Assembly: GCF_006912135.1 (NCBI RefSeq)
Contig: NZ_VIRS01000002.1
Coordinates: 422,676-486,675 of the forward strand
Length of the DNA stretch: 64,000 nt
Reading direction: 5' to 3'
From: Cryptosporangium phraense
GTDB lineage: Bacteria > Actinomycetota > Actinomycetes > Mycobacteriales > Cryptosporangiaceae
This document shows, in pieces, positions 9,421 to 17,307 of this stretch (position 1 is its first letter; every line of letters begins with the position of its first letter). Below the pieces are notes generated by a model. That model was given only the letters and a program-made list of their open reading frames with translations. It was not told the origin of the DNA and did not search any database. The position numbers were made by a program, and so were the translations under genes.

Positions 9421-10482
9421 ATGACGCTGGACCTCGCCGGTGACCCGGTCGCCCTCACGACGACGCTGGTCGACTTCCGGTCGGAATCCGGTACCGAGCA
9501 ACCGCTCGCCGACGAGGTCGAACGCGCGCTGGGCGCGCTGAACAGCCTGACCGTGGCCCGCGACGGCGACACGGTCGTGGCCCGCACCGACCTCGGCCGG
9601 TCCCACCGGATCATCCTGGCCGGCCACCTCGACACGGTGCCGATCGCCGGCAACGTCCCGTCCCGCCGCGACGGCGACCTGCTCTACGGCTGCGGCACGT
9701 CGGACATGAAGAGCGGACTCGCGGTCGCGCTGCACCTCGCCGCCACCGTGCCGGACCCGGCCTTCGACCTCACGGTCGTCGCGTACGACAACGAGGAGGT
9801 CGAGGCGTCCAAGAACGGGCTCGGACGGGTCAGCCGCAACCACCCGGAGTGGCTCGCGGCCGACTTCGCGGTGCTGCTCGAGCCCACCGACGGCACGGTC
9901 GAGGGCGGCTGCCAGGGCACGCTCAGGGCGCAGGTCACCACCCATGGCAAACGGGCGCACTCGGCCCGGAGCTGGCACGGGGTGAACGCCATCCACGGCG
10001 CCGCCGAGATCCTGAACCGCCTCACGGCGTACACCGCGCGGGAGATCGACATCGACGGCTGTCTCTACCGCGAGGGCCTCAACGCGGTCGGAATCTCCGG
10101 CGGGGTCGCCGGCAACGTCATCCCCGACCGCTGCGACGTCACGGTCAACTTCCGGTTCGCTCCCGACCGCACCGAGAAGGACGCCGAGGAGCACGTCCGG
10201 GAGGTGTTCGAGGGCTTCGAGGTGACGGTCACCGACTCGGCGCCGGGCGCGCTGCCGGGGTTGAGCTCGCCGGCCGCGGTGAGCTTCGTCGAGGCGCTGG
10301 ATGTGCCGGTCCAGGCCAAACTGGGCTGGACCGACGTCGCCCGGTTCGCCACGCTCGGCGTCCCGGCGGTCAACTTCGGGCCCGGTGACCCGAACCTGGC
10401 CCACCAGGCCGGCGAGTACGTCGACGTCCGGAAGATCACGGACGCCGCAGCGGCACTTCGTCGCTACCTGACTGCCGGTTAG
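9421..10482 (+). CDS. dapE: Succinyl-diaminopimelate desuccinylase
   Basis: Zinc peptidase of the M20 family (353 aa) removing succinate from N-succinyl-LL-DAP to give LL-DAP. The metal-binding residues are visible: His69 and Asp71 in GHLDTVP, Asp96 in CGTSDMKSG, and the catalytic Glu125-Glu126 in DNEEVEA. The dimerisation insert begins near residue 165 ([20 protein letters not shown]). No clear ribosome site precedes ATG 9421, and the divergent dapD start is 22 bp away, which fits a leaderless transcript. Together with dapC and dapD this supplies three consecutive steps of the succinylase pathway. Confidence 0.95.
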   Translation: MTLDLAGDPVALTTTLVDFRSESGTEQPLADEVERALGALNSLTVARDGDTVVARTDLGRSHRIILAGHLDTVPIAGNVPSRRDGDLLYGCGTSDMKSGLAVALHLAATVPDPAFDLTVVAYDNEEVEASKNGLGRVSRNHPEWLAADFAVLLEPTDGTVEGGCQGTLRAQVTTHGKRAHSARSWHGVNAIHGAAEILNRLTAYTAREIDIDGCLYREGLNAVGISGGVAGNVIPDRCDVTVNFRFAPDRTEKDAEEHVREVFEGFEVTVTDSAPGALPGLSSPAAVSFVEALDVPVQAKLGWTDVARFATLGVPAVNFGPGDPNLAHQAGEYVDVRKITDAAAALRRYLTAG

Positions 10483-10513
10483 CAGTTCCCCCGACCGGGA
10501 TACCGTGGCCAGC

Positions 10514-11290
10514 ATGAGTAGTCCCGAGCACCAGCGAGGACCGGTCACGCTCCGCCGCAAGCAGGTGCCGTCGAGCACGACCGATCAGCGCCTGCTCGAC
10601 AACAAGAGCGGCCGGGCCGACTTCATCCACAGCGACACCTGGCGGGTGCTCCGCATCCAGAGCGAGTTCGTCGAGGGCTTCGGCGCGCTGGCCGAGCTGG
10701 GTCCGGCGGTCAGCGTGTTCGGCTCGGCCCGGACGCCGGTCGACCACCCCGACTACGCGCTCGCCGAGCAGCTGGCCCGGGCGCTGGTCGAGGCCGGTTT
10801 CGCGGTGATCACCGGCGGCGGCCCGGGCACGATGGAGGCCGCCAACAAGGGCGCCAGCGAGGCCGGTGGGGTCAGCGTCGGGCTGGGCATCGAGCTGCCG
10901 TTCGAGCAGTCGATGAACAAGTGGGTCGACATCGGCGTCAACTTCCGGTACTTCTTCGCCCGCAAGACGATGTTCGTCAAATACGCCCAGGCGTTCTGCG
11001 TCCTGCCCGGCGGGTTCGGCACGCTCGACGAGCTGTTCGAGGCCCTCACGCTGGTGCAGACCCGCAAGGTCACCCGCTTCCCGGTCGTCCTGATCGGCAC
11101 CCGGTACTGGGGCGGGCTCGTCGACTGGCTGCGCGAGACGATGCTCGCCGACGGCAAGATCTCCGAGCACGACCTCGACCTCATCCAGCTCACCGACGAC
11201 ATCGACGAGGCGGTCGCGGCCGTCCAGTCGGCCGAGAGCCTCGCCGCCGACCAGGCCACCGGCATCGACGAGGCCCCGGTGGAGGCCTGA
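10514..11290 (+). CDS. LOG family protein (TIGR00730-type)
   Basis: Rossmann-fold LOG family protein of about 258 aa. The family motif PGGFGTLDE starts at residue 165, and GGGPGTMEAANKGA forms the nucleotide-binding loop; characterised relatives are cytokinin riboside 5'-monophosphate phosphoribohydrolases (AMP to adenine plus ribose phosphate). A basic N-terminal extension of about 50 residues (RRKQVPSSTTDQRLLDN) precedes the domain. ATG 10514 was preferred over GTG 10505. The stop abuts the start of a second, shorter LOG gene. Confidence 0.9.
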   Translation: MSSPEHQRGPVTLRRKQVPSSTTDQRLLDNKSGRADFIHSDTWRVLRIQSEFVEGFGALAELGPAVSVFGSARTPVDHPDYALAEQLARALVEAGFAVITGGGPGTMEAANKGASEAGGVSVGLGIELPFEQSMNKWVDIGVNFRYFFARKTMFVKYAQAFCVLPGGFGTLDELFEALTLVQTRKVTRFPVVLIGTRYWGGLVDWLRETMLADGKISEHDLDLIQLTDDIDEAVAAVQSAESLAADQATGIDEAPVEA

Positions 11291-11890
11291 GTGGCCGCGA
11301 TCTGCGTCTACTGCGCGTCCTCGACGTCGATCCAGGCGTCGTACGTCGACCTGGCGTACGCGGCCGGCACCGAGCTGGCGGCGCGGGGCCACTCACTCGT
11401 CTCCGGCGGCGGACGCGTCTCGATGATGGGCGCGGTGGGGGTCGCGGCCCGGGCCGGGGGAGCACGCACGATCGGCGTCATCCCGGAGGCGCTGAGCAGC
11501 CGGGAGATTGCCGACTTCGACTCCGACGAGCTGATCGTCACGACCGGCATGCGCGAGCGCAAGGCCGCGATGGACGACCGCGCCGACGCGTTCCTCGGCC
11601 TCCCCGGCGGCATCGGCACGCTCGAAGAGGTGTTCGAGATCTGGACGTCCCGGTCGCTCGGCATGCACGCCAAACCCGTCGTGCTGCTCAACGTCGGCGG
11701 GTTCTACGACGGGCTGCTGAACTGGTTGCGCGAGCTCGCCGGCAGCGCGTTCGTGCGCCCGGAGGCCCTGGCCCTGCTGACCGTCGTCGATTCGGTGCCG
11801 GCCGCGTTCGACGCGATCGAGGACGGCCTCCGCCACGCGTCCGTGGTCGAGGCCGGGCCGTCCGCTCCGGTGCGTATCAAACCTGAATAA
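11291..11890 (+). CDS. Second LOG family protein (Rv1205-like)
   Basis: A 199-aa LOG family protein that begins with GTG at 11291 directly after the stop of the first LOG gene. The N-terminus AAICVYCASS and the motif PGGIGTLEE (from residue 105) are those of the single-domain LOG enzymes such as M. tuberculosis Rv1205, which acts on nucleoside monophosphates in cytokinin release. Tandem LOG genes here resemble mycobacterial gene order (dapE to Rv1205). It is the last gene before the accessory island. Confidence 0.92.
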   Translation: MAAICVYCASSTSIQASYVDLAYAAGTELAARGHSLVSGGGRVSMMGAVGVAARAGGARTIGVIPEALSSREIADFDSDELIVTTGMRERKAAMDDRADAFLGLPGGIGTLEEVFEIWTSRSLGMHAKPVVLLNVGGFYDGLLNWLRELAGSAFVRPEALALLTVVDSVPAAFDAIEDGLRHASVVEAGPSAPVRIKPE

Positions 11891-11931
11891 ACGCGGACTT
11901 GCGGTAACTGGCTCCGACGCAACCGCCCGTT

Positions 11932-14931
11932 GTGGACGATGTCCCAGTGGGGTTACCGAACTCCGTTGCGCTGCGCCTGCTCGGCGCGGTGAGTCTGCGT
12001 ACCCCGGAGTCCGAGCACCGGCTCGGGGGCCGGAAAATTCGGATCGTCCTGGCCGCGCTCGGTCTGCGGTTGAATCAGACCGTCCCGGTGTCCCAGCTCA
12101 TTGCCGACGTCTGGGGTGAGGAGCATCCGGCGACCGCCCGGAACACGGCTCAGGTCTACCTCTCGGGGATTCGGCGGGCGCTGGAGACGACCGGTCACCC
12201 GTTCCGCCTCGACCGGCTGCCGGGCGGATACCGGCTGTCCGGGCGTCCCGAGCAGGTCGACTGGCTCCGGTTCGAACTGCTGGTCGGCCGGGCGCGCGCA
12301 ACCGGCCGGAACGGTGACCACGAGGCCGCGCTCAGCGCGTTGACCGAGGCGCTCGCGCTCTGGGAGGGCGCGCCGCTCGCCGACATCAGCGAGACACCGC
12401 TGCACGCCGCCTTCGCGGCCGGAATGGACGGGGCGCACGTCGGGGCGCTCAGCGACCGGTTCGTGGCCGACCTGGCCCTCGGTACCCCCGGCCTCGTCGC
12501 GGAGCTCACCGAGCTGGTGCGCGCCCGTCCGCTCGACGAGCAGTTCACCCGGCATCTGATGCACGCCCTGCAGAACGACGGCCGGCGCGCCGAAGCGCTG
12601 ACGGTCTATGCCGACTTCCGCGAGCGCCTGCTGCGCGAGCAGGGCGTCGAGCCCAGCGTCCGGCTGACCCGCCGCTACCAGGCGATCATCGCCGACGGTG
12701 CACCGGAACCGACCGCGGTCCGGTCGCCCGGTCCGGCTGTCGGCCGGTCCGCCGGTGGTGACTTCGTTGGACGTGACGCCGAGCTCGCACGCGTACTCGA
12801 GCTGCTCGCGGAGCCCGGCTTGGTGACGCTGACCGGGCCCCCGGGCGTCGGCAAGTCGCGCCTCGCCGCAGAAATCGCAGCGCGAGCCGGAGAAATGGGG
12901 CGTTTGCAGCCGCTGATGGTGCGGTTGGACGCGGTTTCGGACGCGGCCGACGTTCTCGCGGCGGTCGCCGATGCCTGCGGGCCGCAGCCGACCGCCGTAG
13001 GCCGCCGCTCCGCGCTCGAACGCATCCGGTATTCGCTGGTCGGGACCACTGCCCTGGTGGTGCTGGACAACTGTGAACACGTCGCGGCGGCCTGTGTCGA
13101 GCTGTGGGACGAGATCCTCTCCGACGGCACGGTCCGGGTGCTGGCGACGAGCACGCGGCCGTTGCACGCCCACGGCGAGGCGACGGTCCGGCTCGCCCCG
13201 CTTGCCGTCCCGCCGCCGGAGGCTGTGAAGGCCGCGCAGATCGCCGGTATCGAATCGGTGGAGTTGTTCTGCGCGCGGGCCCGCGCCCTTCGGCCGGCGT
13301 TCGTGCTCACGGACGATCTCGCGCCCGTGGTCAGCGAGATCTGCCGTCTCGTCGAGGGCATCCCGCTCTCGCTGGAGCTGGCCGGTAGCCGCACCCAGGT
13401 GCTCAGCCCGGCGGAGCTGGCTGAACGGCTGGGGGATCAGCTCCAGTTGCTCCGTGCGGTGCCGCGCCGGCCGGACGACCGGCACGATTCGCTGGTGTCC
13501 GCGGTCGCGGCGGCGGTGTCGCCCCTCGACGTCGCCGAACGGACGCTGTTCGCGCGGCTCGCGGTGTTCTGCGACTCGTTCACGCTCCGGGCGGCCGAAG
13601 CGGTGGCTCCGCCGGGCACGCCGGTGATCGACGTCCTGCACAGCCTGGTCGACGCGTCCCTGATCGTCGCCGACGTGTCGGGCCGGGAGAGCCGGTACCG
13701 GATGCTGGAGCCGGTGCGTCAGTTCGGCCGGTCGATCCTCGGGCCGGCCGAGGTCGCGGACGCCGACGAGCGTCGGACGGCGTACCTGCTCGACTTGGCG
13801 ATGCGCGCGGCGGAGGCACACAGCGGCCCGGACCGAGTGGTGTGGCGGCGCCGCCTCGACGACATGCGTCAGGACTTCCGCCGGACGCTGGACGACGCGG
13901 TGCGGACCGGCCGCCTGGACGTGGCCCTGCCGCTGTCGGCCGCGCTCTGGTGGTGGTGGTCGAACGATCCGCAGGTCGGGTTGGAGTGGTACCGCCGGGT
14001 GCTGACCGTCGCCGGATCCGCGGCCGAACCGGCACCGTCCGACCTGCTACTCGCGGCCCAGCTGTCGGCCGCGGTGATCGCGTCGTACGTCGTGCTTCCG
14101 GAAGCGCTGAACTACGCCAGGGAGGCCGAGGCGACCGCGGATCGGCTGGCCGACGACGGCGGCCGGATGCGTGCCCTGCAGCACCAGGCGGACATCGCGC
14201 TGGAGCTGGGAGACCTCGATACCGCCCGGGACGCCGCCGACGAGGCCTGGCGGCTGGCCACGGACCTGGGCGATCCGTGGGCCACCGGGCGGTGCGGCTT
14301 GTCGGTCGCCTACAACCACCTGGCGGCCGGGGCCACCGAGGCCGCCGCGCGCTGGGCGACCGAGGCCGAACAGTGCTTCGCCCGGGCGGGCGACGACGGC
14401 GGTCGGGCCGACGCGCGGCTGCTGCTCGGCGAGGTACTGCTGGTCGGTGGCTCGGCGATCGAGGCGGAGGCCGTGCTCGACGACGTGCTCGGGGTCTTCC
14501 GCGGACACGAGAACGAGGAGCAGGTCGCTCGAGCGGCGGCGTTGCTGGCCGACGCCGTGTCCCGGCGCAGTGCTCGATCCGATGCGGCCGACCTGATGGA
14601 GGACGCGTTCGACCACCATGCCGAGATCGGGCATCCGTGGGCGATCGCCCACGACCTCGACGTGGCGGCGGCGATCTGCGCGGGTCAGAACGCGATGCGG
14701 AACGCTGCGGTGCTGCTCGGCGCGGCCGACGCCGTCCGGTCATCGGCCGGGGCGGTGACGACCCCGCACGACGACGCCCGGCGGAGCGGCGTGCTGGCAG
14801 CCTGCGAACGCGTGCTGGGACACCGCGGCGCGCGCGAGGCGATGCGGACGGGTGCGGGCAAGGACGTGTCGTCGGCGATCGGATATGCCCGCTCGGTGCT
14901 GCGCCGGCCGGCCGAGACGTCCGTCGCCTGA
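11932..14931 (+). CDS. AfsR/SARP-type regulator with NB-ARC and TPR regions
   Basis: A 999-aa transcriptional regulator. In order: an OmpR-like winged helix (about residues 10-100, with GGRKIRIVLAAL and ARNTAQVYLSGIRRAL), a bacterial activator domain (about 105-260, ending EPSVRLTRRYQAI), an NB-ARC ATPase (about 285-560) with P-loop GPPGVGKS at 302-309 and VVLDNCEHV, then TPR-like helices to the C-terminus. SARPs activate secondary-metabolite genes by binding direct heptamer repeats 11 bp apart; such repeats lie upstream of the precursor genes. GTG 11932 is taken as start. It is the first gene of the island, and its 3' end is 7 bp from a small secreted-peptide gene on the other strand. Confidence 0.92.
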   Translation: MDDVPVGLPNSVALRLLGAVSLRTPESEHRLGGRKIRIVLAALGLRLNQTVPVSQLIADVWGEEHPATARNTAQVYLSGIRRALETTGHPFRLDRLPGGYRLSGRPEQVDWLRFELLVGRARATGRNGDHEAALSALTEALALWEGAPLADISETPLHAAFAAGMDGAHVGALSDRFVADLALGTPGLVAELTELVRARPLDEQFTRHLMHALQNDGRRAEALTVYADFRERLLREQGVEPSVRLTRRYQAIIADGAPEPTAVRSPGPAVGRSAGGDFVGRDAELARVLELLAEPGLVTLTGPPGVGKSRLAAEIAARAGEMGRLQPLMVRLDAVSDAADVLAAVADACGPQPTAVGRRSALERIRYSLVGTTALVVLDNCEHVAAACVELWDEILSDGTVRVLATSTRPLHAHGEATVRLAPLAVPPPEAVKAAQIAGIESVELFCARARALRPAFVLTDDLAPVVSEICRLVEGIPLSLELAGSRTQVLSPAELAERLGDQLQLLRAVPRRPDDRHDSLVSAVAAAVSPLDVAERTLFARLAVFCDSFTLRAAEAVAPPGTPVIDVLHSLVDASLIVADVSGRESRYRMLEPVRQFGRSILGPAEVADADERRTAYLLDLAMRAAEAHSGPDRVVWRRRLDDMRQDFRRTLDDAVRTGRLDVALPLSAALWWWWSNDPQVGLEWYRRVLTVAGSAAEPAPSDLLLAAQLSAAVIASYVVLPEALNYAREAEATADRLADDGGRMRALQHQADIALELGDLDTARDAADEAWRLATDLGDPWATGRCGLSVAYNHLAAGATEAAARWATEAEQCFARAGDDGGRADARLLLGEVLLVGGSAIEAEAVLDDVLGVFRGHENEEQVARAAALLADAVSRRSARSDAADLMEDAFDHHAEIGHPWAIAHDLDVAAAICAGQNAMRNAAVLLGAADAVRSSAGAVTTPHDDARRSGVLAACERVLGHRGAREAMRTGAGKDVSSAIGYARSVLRRPAETSVA

Positions 14932-14938
14932 ACGAGTT

Positions 14939-15070
14939 CTACGGGGGGTTGAAGACCCACTTGTTGGGGTCGGGGAGCGCCGACGCGGGAGCGGCGGCCA
15001 CGCCTATCCCCACGGCGGCGGTGACCAGGACGACCAACGCGCGAAAGGCCAGCTTCCTCAGCGTTGCCAT
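14939..15070 (-). CDS. Tiny secreted peptide (43 aa, about 12-residue mature part)
   Basis: A 43-codon frame on the minus strand with a clear Sec signal: basic MATLRKLAFR, a hydrophobic core ALVVLVTAAVGIGVAA and a signal-peptidase site APASA. Cleavage there would release LPDPNKWVFNPP. GGAGAG lies just before the ATG. It ends 7 bp from the 3' end of the SARP regulator gene and diverges from the RiPP precursor genes. I do not recognise the family. Because the regulator has a TPR half, an exported peptide signal sensed by that regulator is an attractive but unproven idea; it could also be a minor secreted protein or a decayed gene. Confidence 0.6.
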   Translation of the reverse strand: MATLRKLAFRALVVLVTAAVGIGVAAAPASALPDPNKWVFNPP

Positions 15071-15275
15071 GACTCTCCATTCCAAGGCGGTCGGGTTCCG
15101 AGACTAAACGCGCTTCCGCCGCCTTTGGAACCCCGATCGCTTTTCAGGATTTCTTCAGAGTGCTTTCACGGTATCGGCGTGCGGCTTTAGAACATTTCAG
15201 GATGTGCGCTCGGATCTTTCGGTGCGGTCGGGAATGAATACGGTGAGTCTCGACCCACGAGAGGAGGTGAACACG
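15071..15275 (+). promoter_or_regulatory. Divergent promoter region of the RiPP precursors and the small secreted peptide
   Basis: This spacer is less GC-rich than its surroundings and holds several TTTCA elements. A second exact TTTCAGGAT copy lies at 15195-15203 (the first is at 15142-15150). TAGAAC at 15188-15193 is a possible -10 box for the precursor operon. A strong ribosome site, GAGGAGGTG (15261-15269), precedes the first precursor ATG. Confidence 0.5.
15142..15170 (+). promoter_or_regulatory. Three heptamers at 11-bp spacing: probable SARP binding site
   Basis: TTTCAGG (15142-15148), CTTCAGA (15153-15159) and TTTCACG (15164-15170) repeat with an exact 11-bp period, one helical turn. 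SARP/AfsR proteins are known to bind direct heptamers spaced this way, with TTCAC-like cores in AfsR targets. The site lies about 105 bp before the first precursor gene and downstream of a gene for a SARP regulator. That this regulator binds here is inference. Confidence 0.6.
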
Positions 15276-15407
15276 ATGCTGGATCTCGAACTGATCGAGT
15301 CGGCCGCGCTGGAGGCAGTTCCGCCCGTACTCGCCGGTGAGCTGTCCGACGACGCCCTGGAGCCGAGCGAGCGGACCGAGAACATCGCCTTCACGAGTTT
15401 TGCCTGA
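15276..15407 (+). CDS. RiPP precursor peptide 1 (FxSxx-COOH type)
   Basis: First of five tandem precursor genes (43 aa). The leader begins MLDLELIE and carries LAGEL at residues 19-23; the C-terminal core is NIAFTSFA. Phe39-Thr40-Ser41 fits the aromatic-x-x pattern that FxsB-type radical SAM enzymes turn into a three-residue cyclophane. ATG 15276 is fixed by GAGGAGGTG 6-7 nt upstream, although the frame is open further back. It is 15 bp from precursor 2. Confidence 0.88.
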   Translation: MLDLELIESAALEAVPPVLAGELSDDALEPSERTENIAFTSFA

Positions 15408-15422
15408 GCGAAGGAGTCTGCC

Positions 15423-15554
15423 GTGCTGGATCTGGAGTTGATCGGGGACGCCGAGCTCGTCCCGCTGTCGGCCGCGCTGGCCGAAGAAATCGCCGACGTG
15501 GATTCGATGCCGGGTGAGCGCTCGGAATCCATCGGATTCAACAGCTTTCTCTAG
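15423..15554 (+). CDS. RiPP precursor peptide 2 (FxSxx-COOH type)
   Basis: A 43-aa precursor starting with GTG at 15423, preceded by AAGGAG (15411-15416). The N-terminus MLDLELIGDA matches its neighbours; the leader differs most in the middle, with LAEEI in place of LAGEL. The core is SIGFNSFL, with Phe39-Asn40-Ser41 as the predicted cyclophane triplet. It is too short for routine gene callers. Confidence 0.88.
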   Translation: MLDLELIGDAELVPLSAALAEEIADVDSMPGERSESIGFNSFL

Positions 15555-15570
15555 TCGTCAGGAGAATCGA

Positions 15571-15702
15571 ATGCTGAACCTCGAGTTCATCGAAGACATT
15601 CTTCTGGACGAACTGCCGGACGTCCTGGCCGGCGAGCTGGCCGAGCTGGACGCACCGGTCGGCGACGAATGCAAGTCGATCGGTTTCGGAAACTTCGTCT
15701 GA
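15571..15702 (+). CDS. RiPP precursor peptide 3 (FxSxx-like, Asn in place of Ser)
   Basis: A 43-aa precursor, ATG 15571 after AGGAG (15560-15564). The leader starts MLNLEFIEDI and has the ELPDVLAGEL segment. The core is SIGFGNFV: the crosslink position 41 is Asn rather than Ser. It alone has a cysteine (Cys34, in DECKS), just before the core. Confidence 0.88.
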   Translation: MLNLEFIEDILLDELPDVLAGELAELDAPVGDECKSIGFGNFV

Positions 15703-15727
15703 GCGGTATCCGAGAAAGGAAAATCGA

Positions 15728-15859
15728 ATGCTGAACCTCGAAGTCATCGACGACGTCCGACTCGACGAGCTGCCGGAGGGTCTGGCCGGCGAGCTGGTGG
15801 AGACCACTTCGACGCTCGGAGAGCAGACGAACATGGTCGCCTTCGGCAGCTTCGTCTGA
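15728..15859 (+). CDS. RiPP precursor peptide 4 (FxSxx-COOH type)
   Basis: A 43-aa precursor, ATG 15728, with GAAAGGA just upstream. The leader is MLNLEVIDDV followed by ELPEGLAGEL; the core is MVAFGSFV, with Phe39-Gly40-Ser41. It has Val rather than Ile at position 37. The first eight codons are nearly the same as in precursor 3, pointing to recent duplication. Confidence 0.88.
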   Translation: MLNLEVIDDVRLDELPEGLAGELVETTSTLGEQTNMVAFGSFV

Positions 15860-15875
15860 TCGCGAGGGAGGGCGA

Positions 15876-16007
15876 ATGCTCGACCTCGACCGGATCGACG
15901 AGGTCTCCCTGGACGCGGTCCCGGAGGCAATCGCCGGCGAGCTGATCGATGCCGACGTCGCAGTGGGCGACGGCATGGACTGGATCGCCTGGAGCAGCTT
16001 CATCTGA
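15876..16007 (+). CDS. RiPP precursor peptide 5 (Trp in place of the core Phe)
   Basis: The last precursor (43 aa), ATG 15876 after GAGGGAG (15864-15870). The leader is MLDLDRIDEV with AIAGEL at 18-23. The core is WIAWSSFI: the aromatic residue of the predicted cyclophane is Trp39, not Phe, and a second Trp is at 36. It is followed by a perfect palindrome and then by the maturase gene. Confidence 0.88.
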   Translation: MLDLDRIDEVSLDAVPEAIAGELIDADVAVGDGMDWIAWSSFI

Positions 16008-16014
16008 TCGGCAT

Positions 16015-16044
16015 TCCCGGCCCGGGCAGCTGCCCGGGCCGGGA
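16015..16044 (+). terminator. Perfect 30-bp palindrome between precursors and maturase
   Basis: Bases 16015-16044 read the same on both strands (15-bp arms, TCCCGGCCCGGGCAG and its complement), giving a very stable hairpin 7 bp after the last precursor stop and 18 bp before the maturase start. There is no long T-run, so partial termination or 3'-end protection of a precursor transcript is more likely than full termination. This would give more precursor than enzyme. Confidence 0.65.
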
Positions 16045-16062
16045 CTCTTCGAGGGAGCGAAG

Positions 16063-17307
16063 ATGGTTGCGATCGACCTGATGTCGCCGGCGCCCCGGCC
16101 GACCGGGGAATGGCCGACGGACCTCCTGGACGTCGACGGCCGGCTTCGGACCGGCTGGCGTCCGGAGCCGTTCACCGAGTTCGTCGTCAAAGTGCACAGC
16201 CGGTGCAACCTGGCCTGCGACTACTGCTACATGTACGAAATGGCCGACCAGAGCTGGCGGTCCCAGCCGGTCGTGATGTCCGAGCGCGTGATGAACCAGG
16301 TGTGCGAGCGGATCGCCGAACACGCGGCCGCCCACGATCTCCCCGCGGTCCAGGTCGTCCTGCACGGCGGCGAGCCGCTGCTGGCCGGTCCCTCGGCGAT
16401 CCGCCGGTTCGTCCGCCGGGCCCGCGAGGTCGCCGGCCCGACCCGGGTCGGGTTCGGCGTCCAGACCAACGGCATCCTGCTCACGCCGGAGTTCCTCGAC
16501 CTGTTCGGCGAGTACGACGTCCGGGTCGGCGTCAGCCTCGACGGTGACGAGGCCGGGCAGGACCGGCACCGCCGCTACACGAACGGGCGCGGTAGCTACG
16601 ACCGCGTCGCGGCCGGGCTGCGCCTGCTGACCTCCGACGAGTACCGCCCGCTGTTCAGCGGCCTGCTCTGCACGGTCGACGTCGACAACGACCCGATCGC
16701 GACCTATCGGGAGATGGCCGGCTGGGCGCCGCCCAAGCTCGACTACCTGCTCCCGCACGGAAACTGGGAGACCCCGCCGCCGCGCCGGACCCCGGACCCG
16801 TCGTCGACGCCCTACGCCGACTGGCTCATCCCGATCTTCGACCACTGGTACGACGCTCCGCGCCCGGCGCCACGCGTCCGGATGTTCGGCGCGATCATGC
16901 GGACGCTGCTCGGCCGGGCGGTGGCGACCGAGCACGTAGGGCTCGCGCCGATCCGGCTGCTGGTGATCGAGACCGACGGGACGCTCCAGCAGGTCGACAC
17001 ACTCAAGAGCACTTATGCGGGCGCCCCGGAGACCGGCCTGAACGTCGCGGGCAACGCGCTCGACGACGCGCTGCTGCACCCGTCGATCGTCGCCAGGCAG
17101 ATCGGCGTCGACGCCCTCGGCCCGACCTGCCGGGCCTGCTCCCTGCGCGACGTCTGCGGCGGCGGCGACTATCCGCACCGGTACCGGCCGAACTCCGGGT
17201 TCCGGCACCCGTCGGTGTACTGCCCGGACCTGATGCGGCTGATCACGCACGTCAAGAACCGGTTGGAATCCGACCTGCTGGCCGCACGAAAGGAGTCTCG
17301 ATCATGA
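16063..17307 (+). CDS. fxsB: Radical SAM/SPASM peptide maturase, FxsB family (cyclophane-forming)
   Basis: A 414-aa radical SAM enzyme. Cys48, Cys52 and Cys55 (CNLACDYC, followed by YMYEM) bind the SAM-cleaving [4Fe-4S] cluster. HGGEPLLAG is the usual SAM-contact region. Cys356, Cys359, Cys365 and Cys387 (CRACSLRDVCGGG ... YCPDL) form a SPASM auxiliary-cluster domain. FxsB-type enzymes join an aromatic ring carbon to the beta-carbon of a residue two positions later. ATG 16063 follows GAGGGAG; the open frame upstream overlaps precursor 5 and is rejected. It overlaps the HExxH gene by 4 bp. The family call rests on the CYMYE-type motif, length and partners. Confidence 0.9.
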   Translation: MVAIDLMSPAPRPTGEWPTDLLDVDGRLRTGWRPEPFTEFVVKVHSRCNLACDYCYMYEMADQSWRSQPVVMSERVMNQVCERIAEHAAAHDLPAVQVVLHGGEPLLAGPSAIRRFVRRAREVAGPTRVGFGVQTNGILLTPEFLDLFGEYDVRVGVSLDGDEAGQDRHRRYTNGRGSYDRVAAGLRLLTSDEYRPLFSGLLCTVDVDNDPIATYREMAGWAPPKLDYLLPHGNWETPPPRRTPDPSSTPYADWLIPIFDHWYDAPRPAPRVRMFGAIMRTLLGRAVATEHVGLAPIRLLVIETDGTLQQVDTLKSTYAGAPETGLNVAGNALDDALLHPSIVARQIGVDALGPTCRACSLRDVCGGGDYPHRYRPNSGFRHPSVYCPDLMRLITHVKNRLESDLLAARKESRS

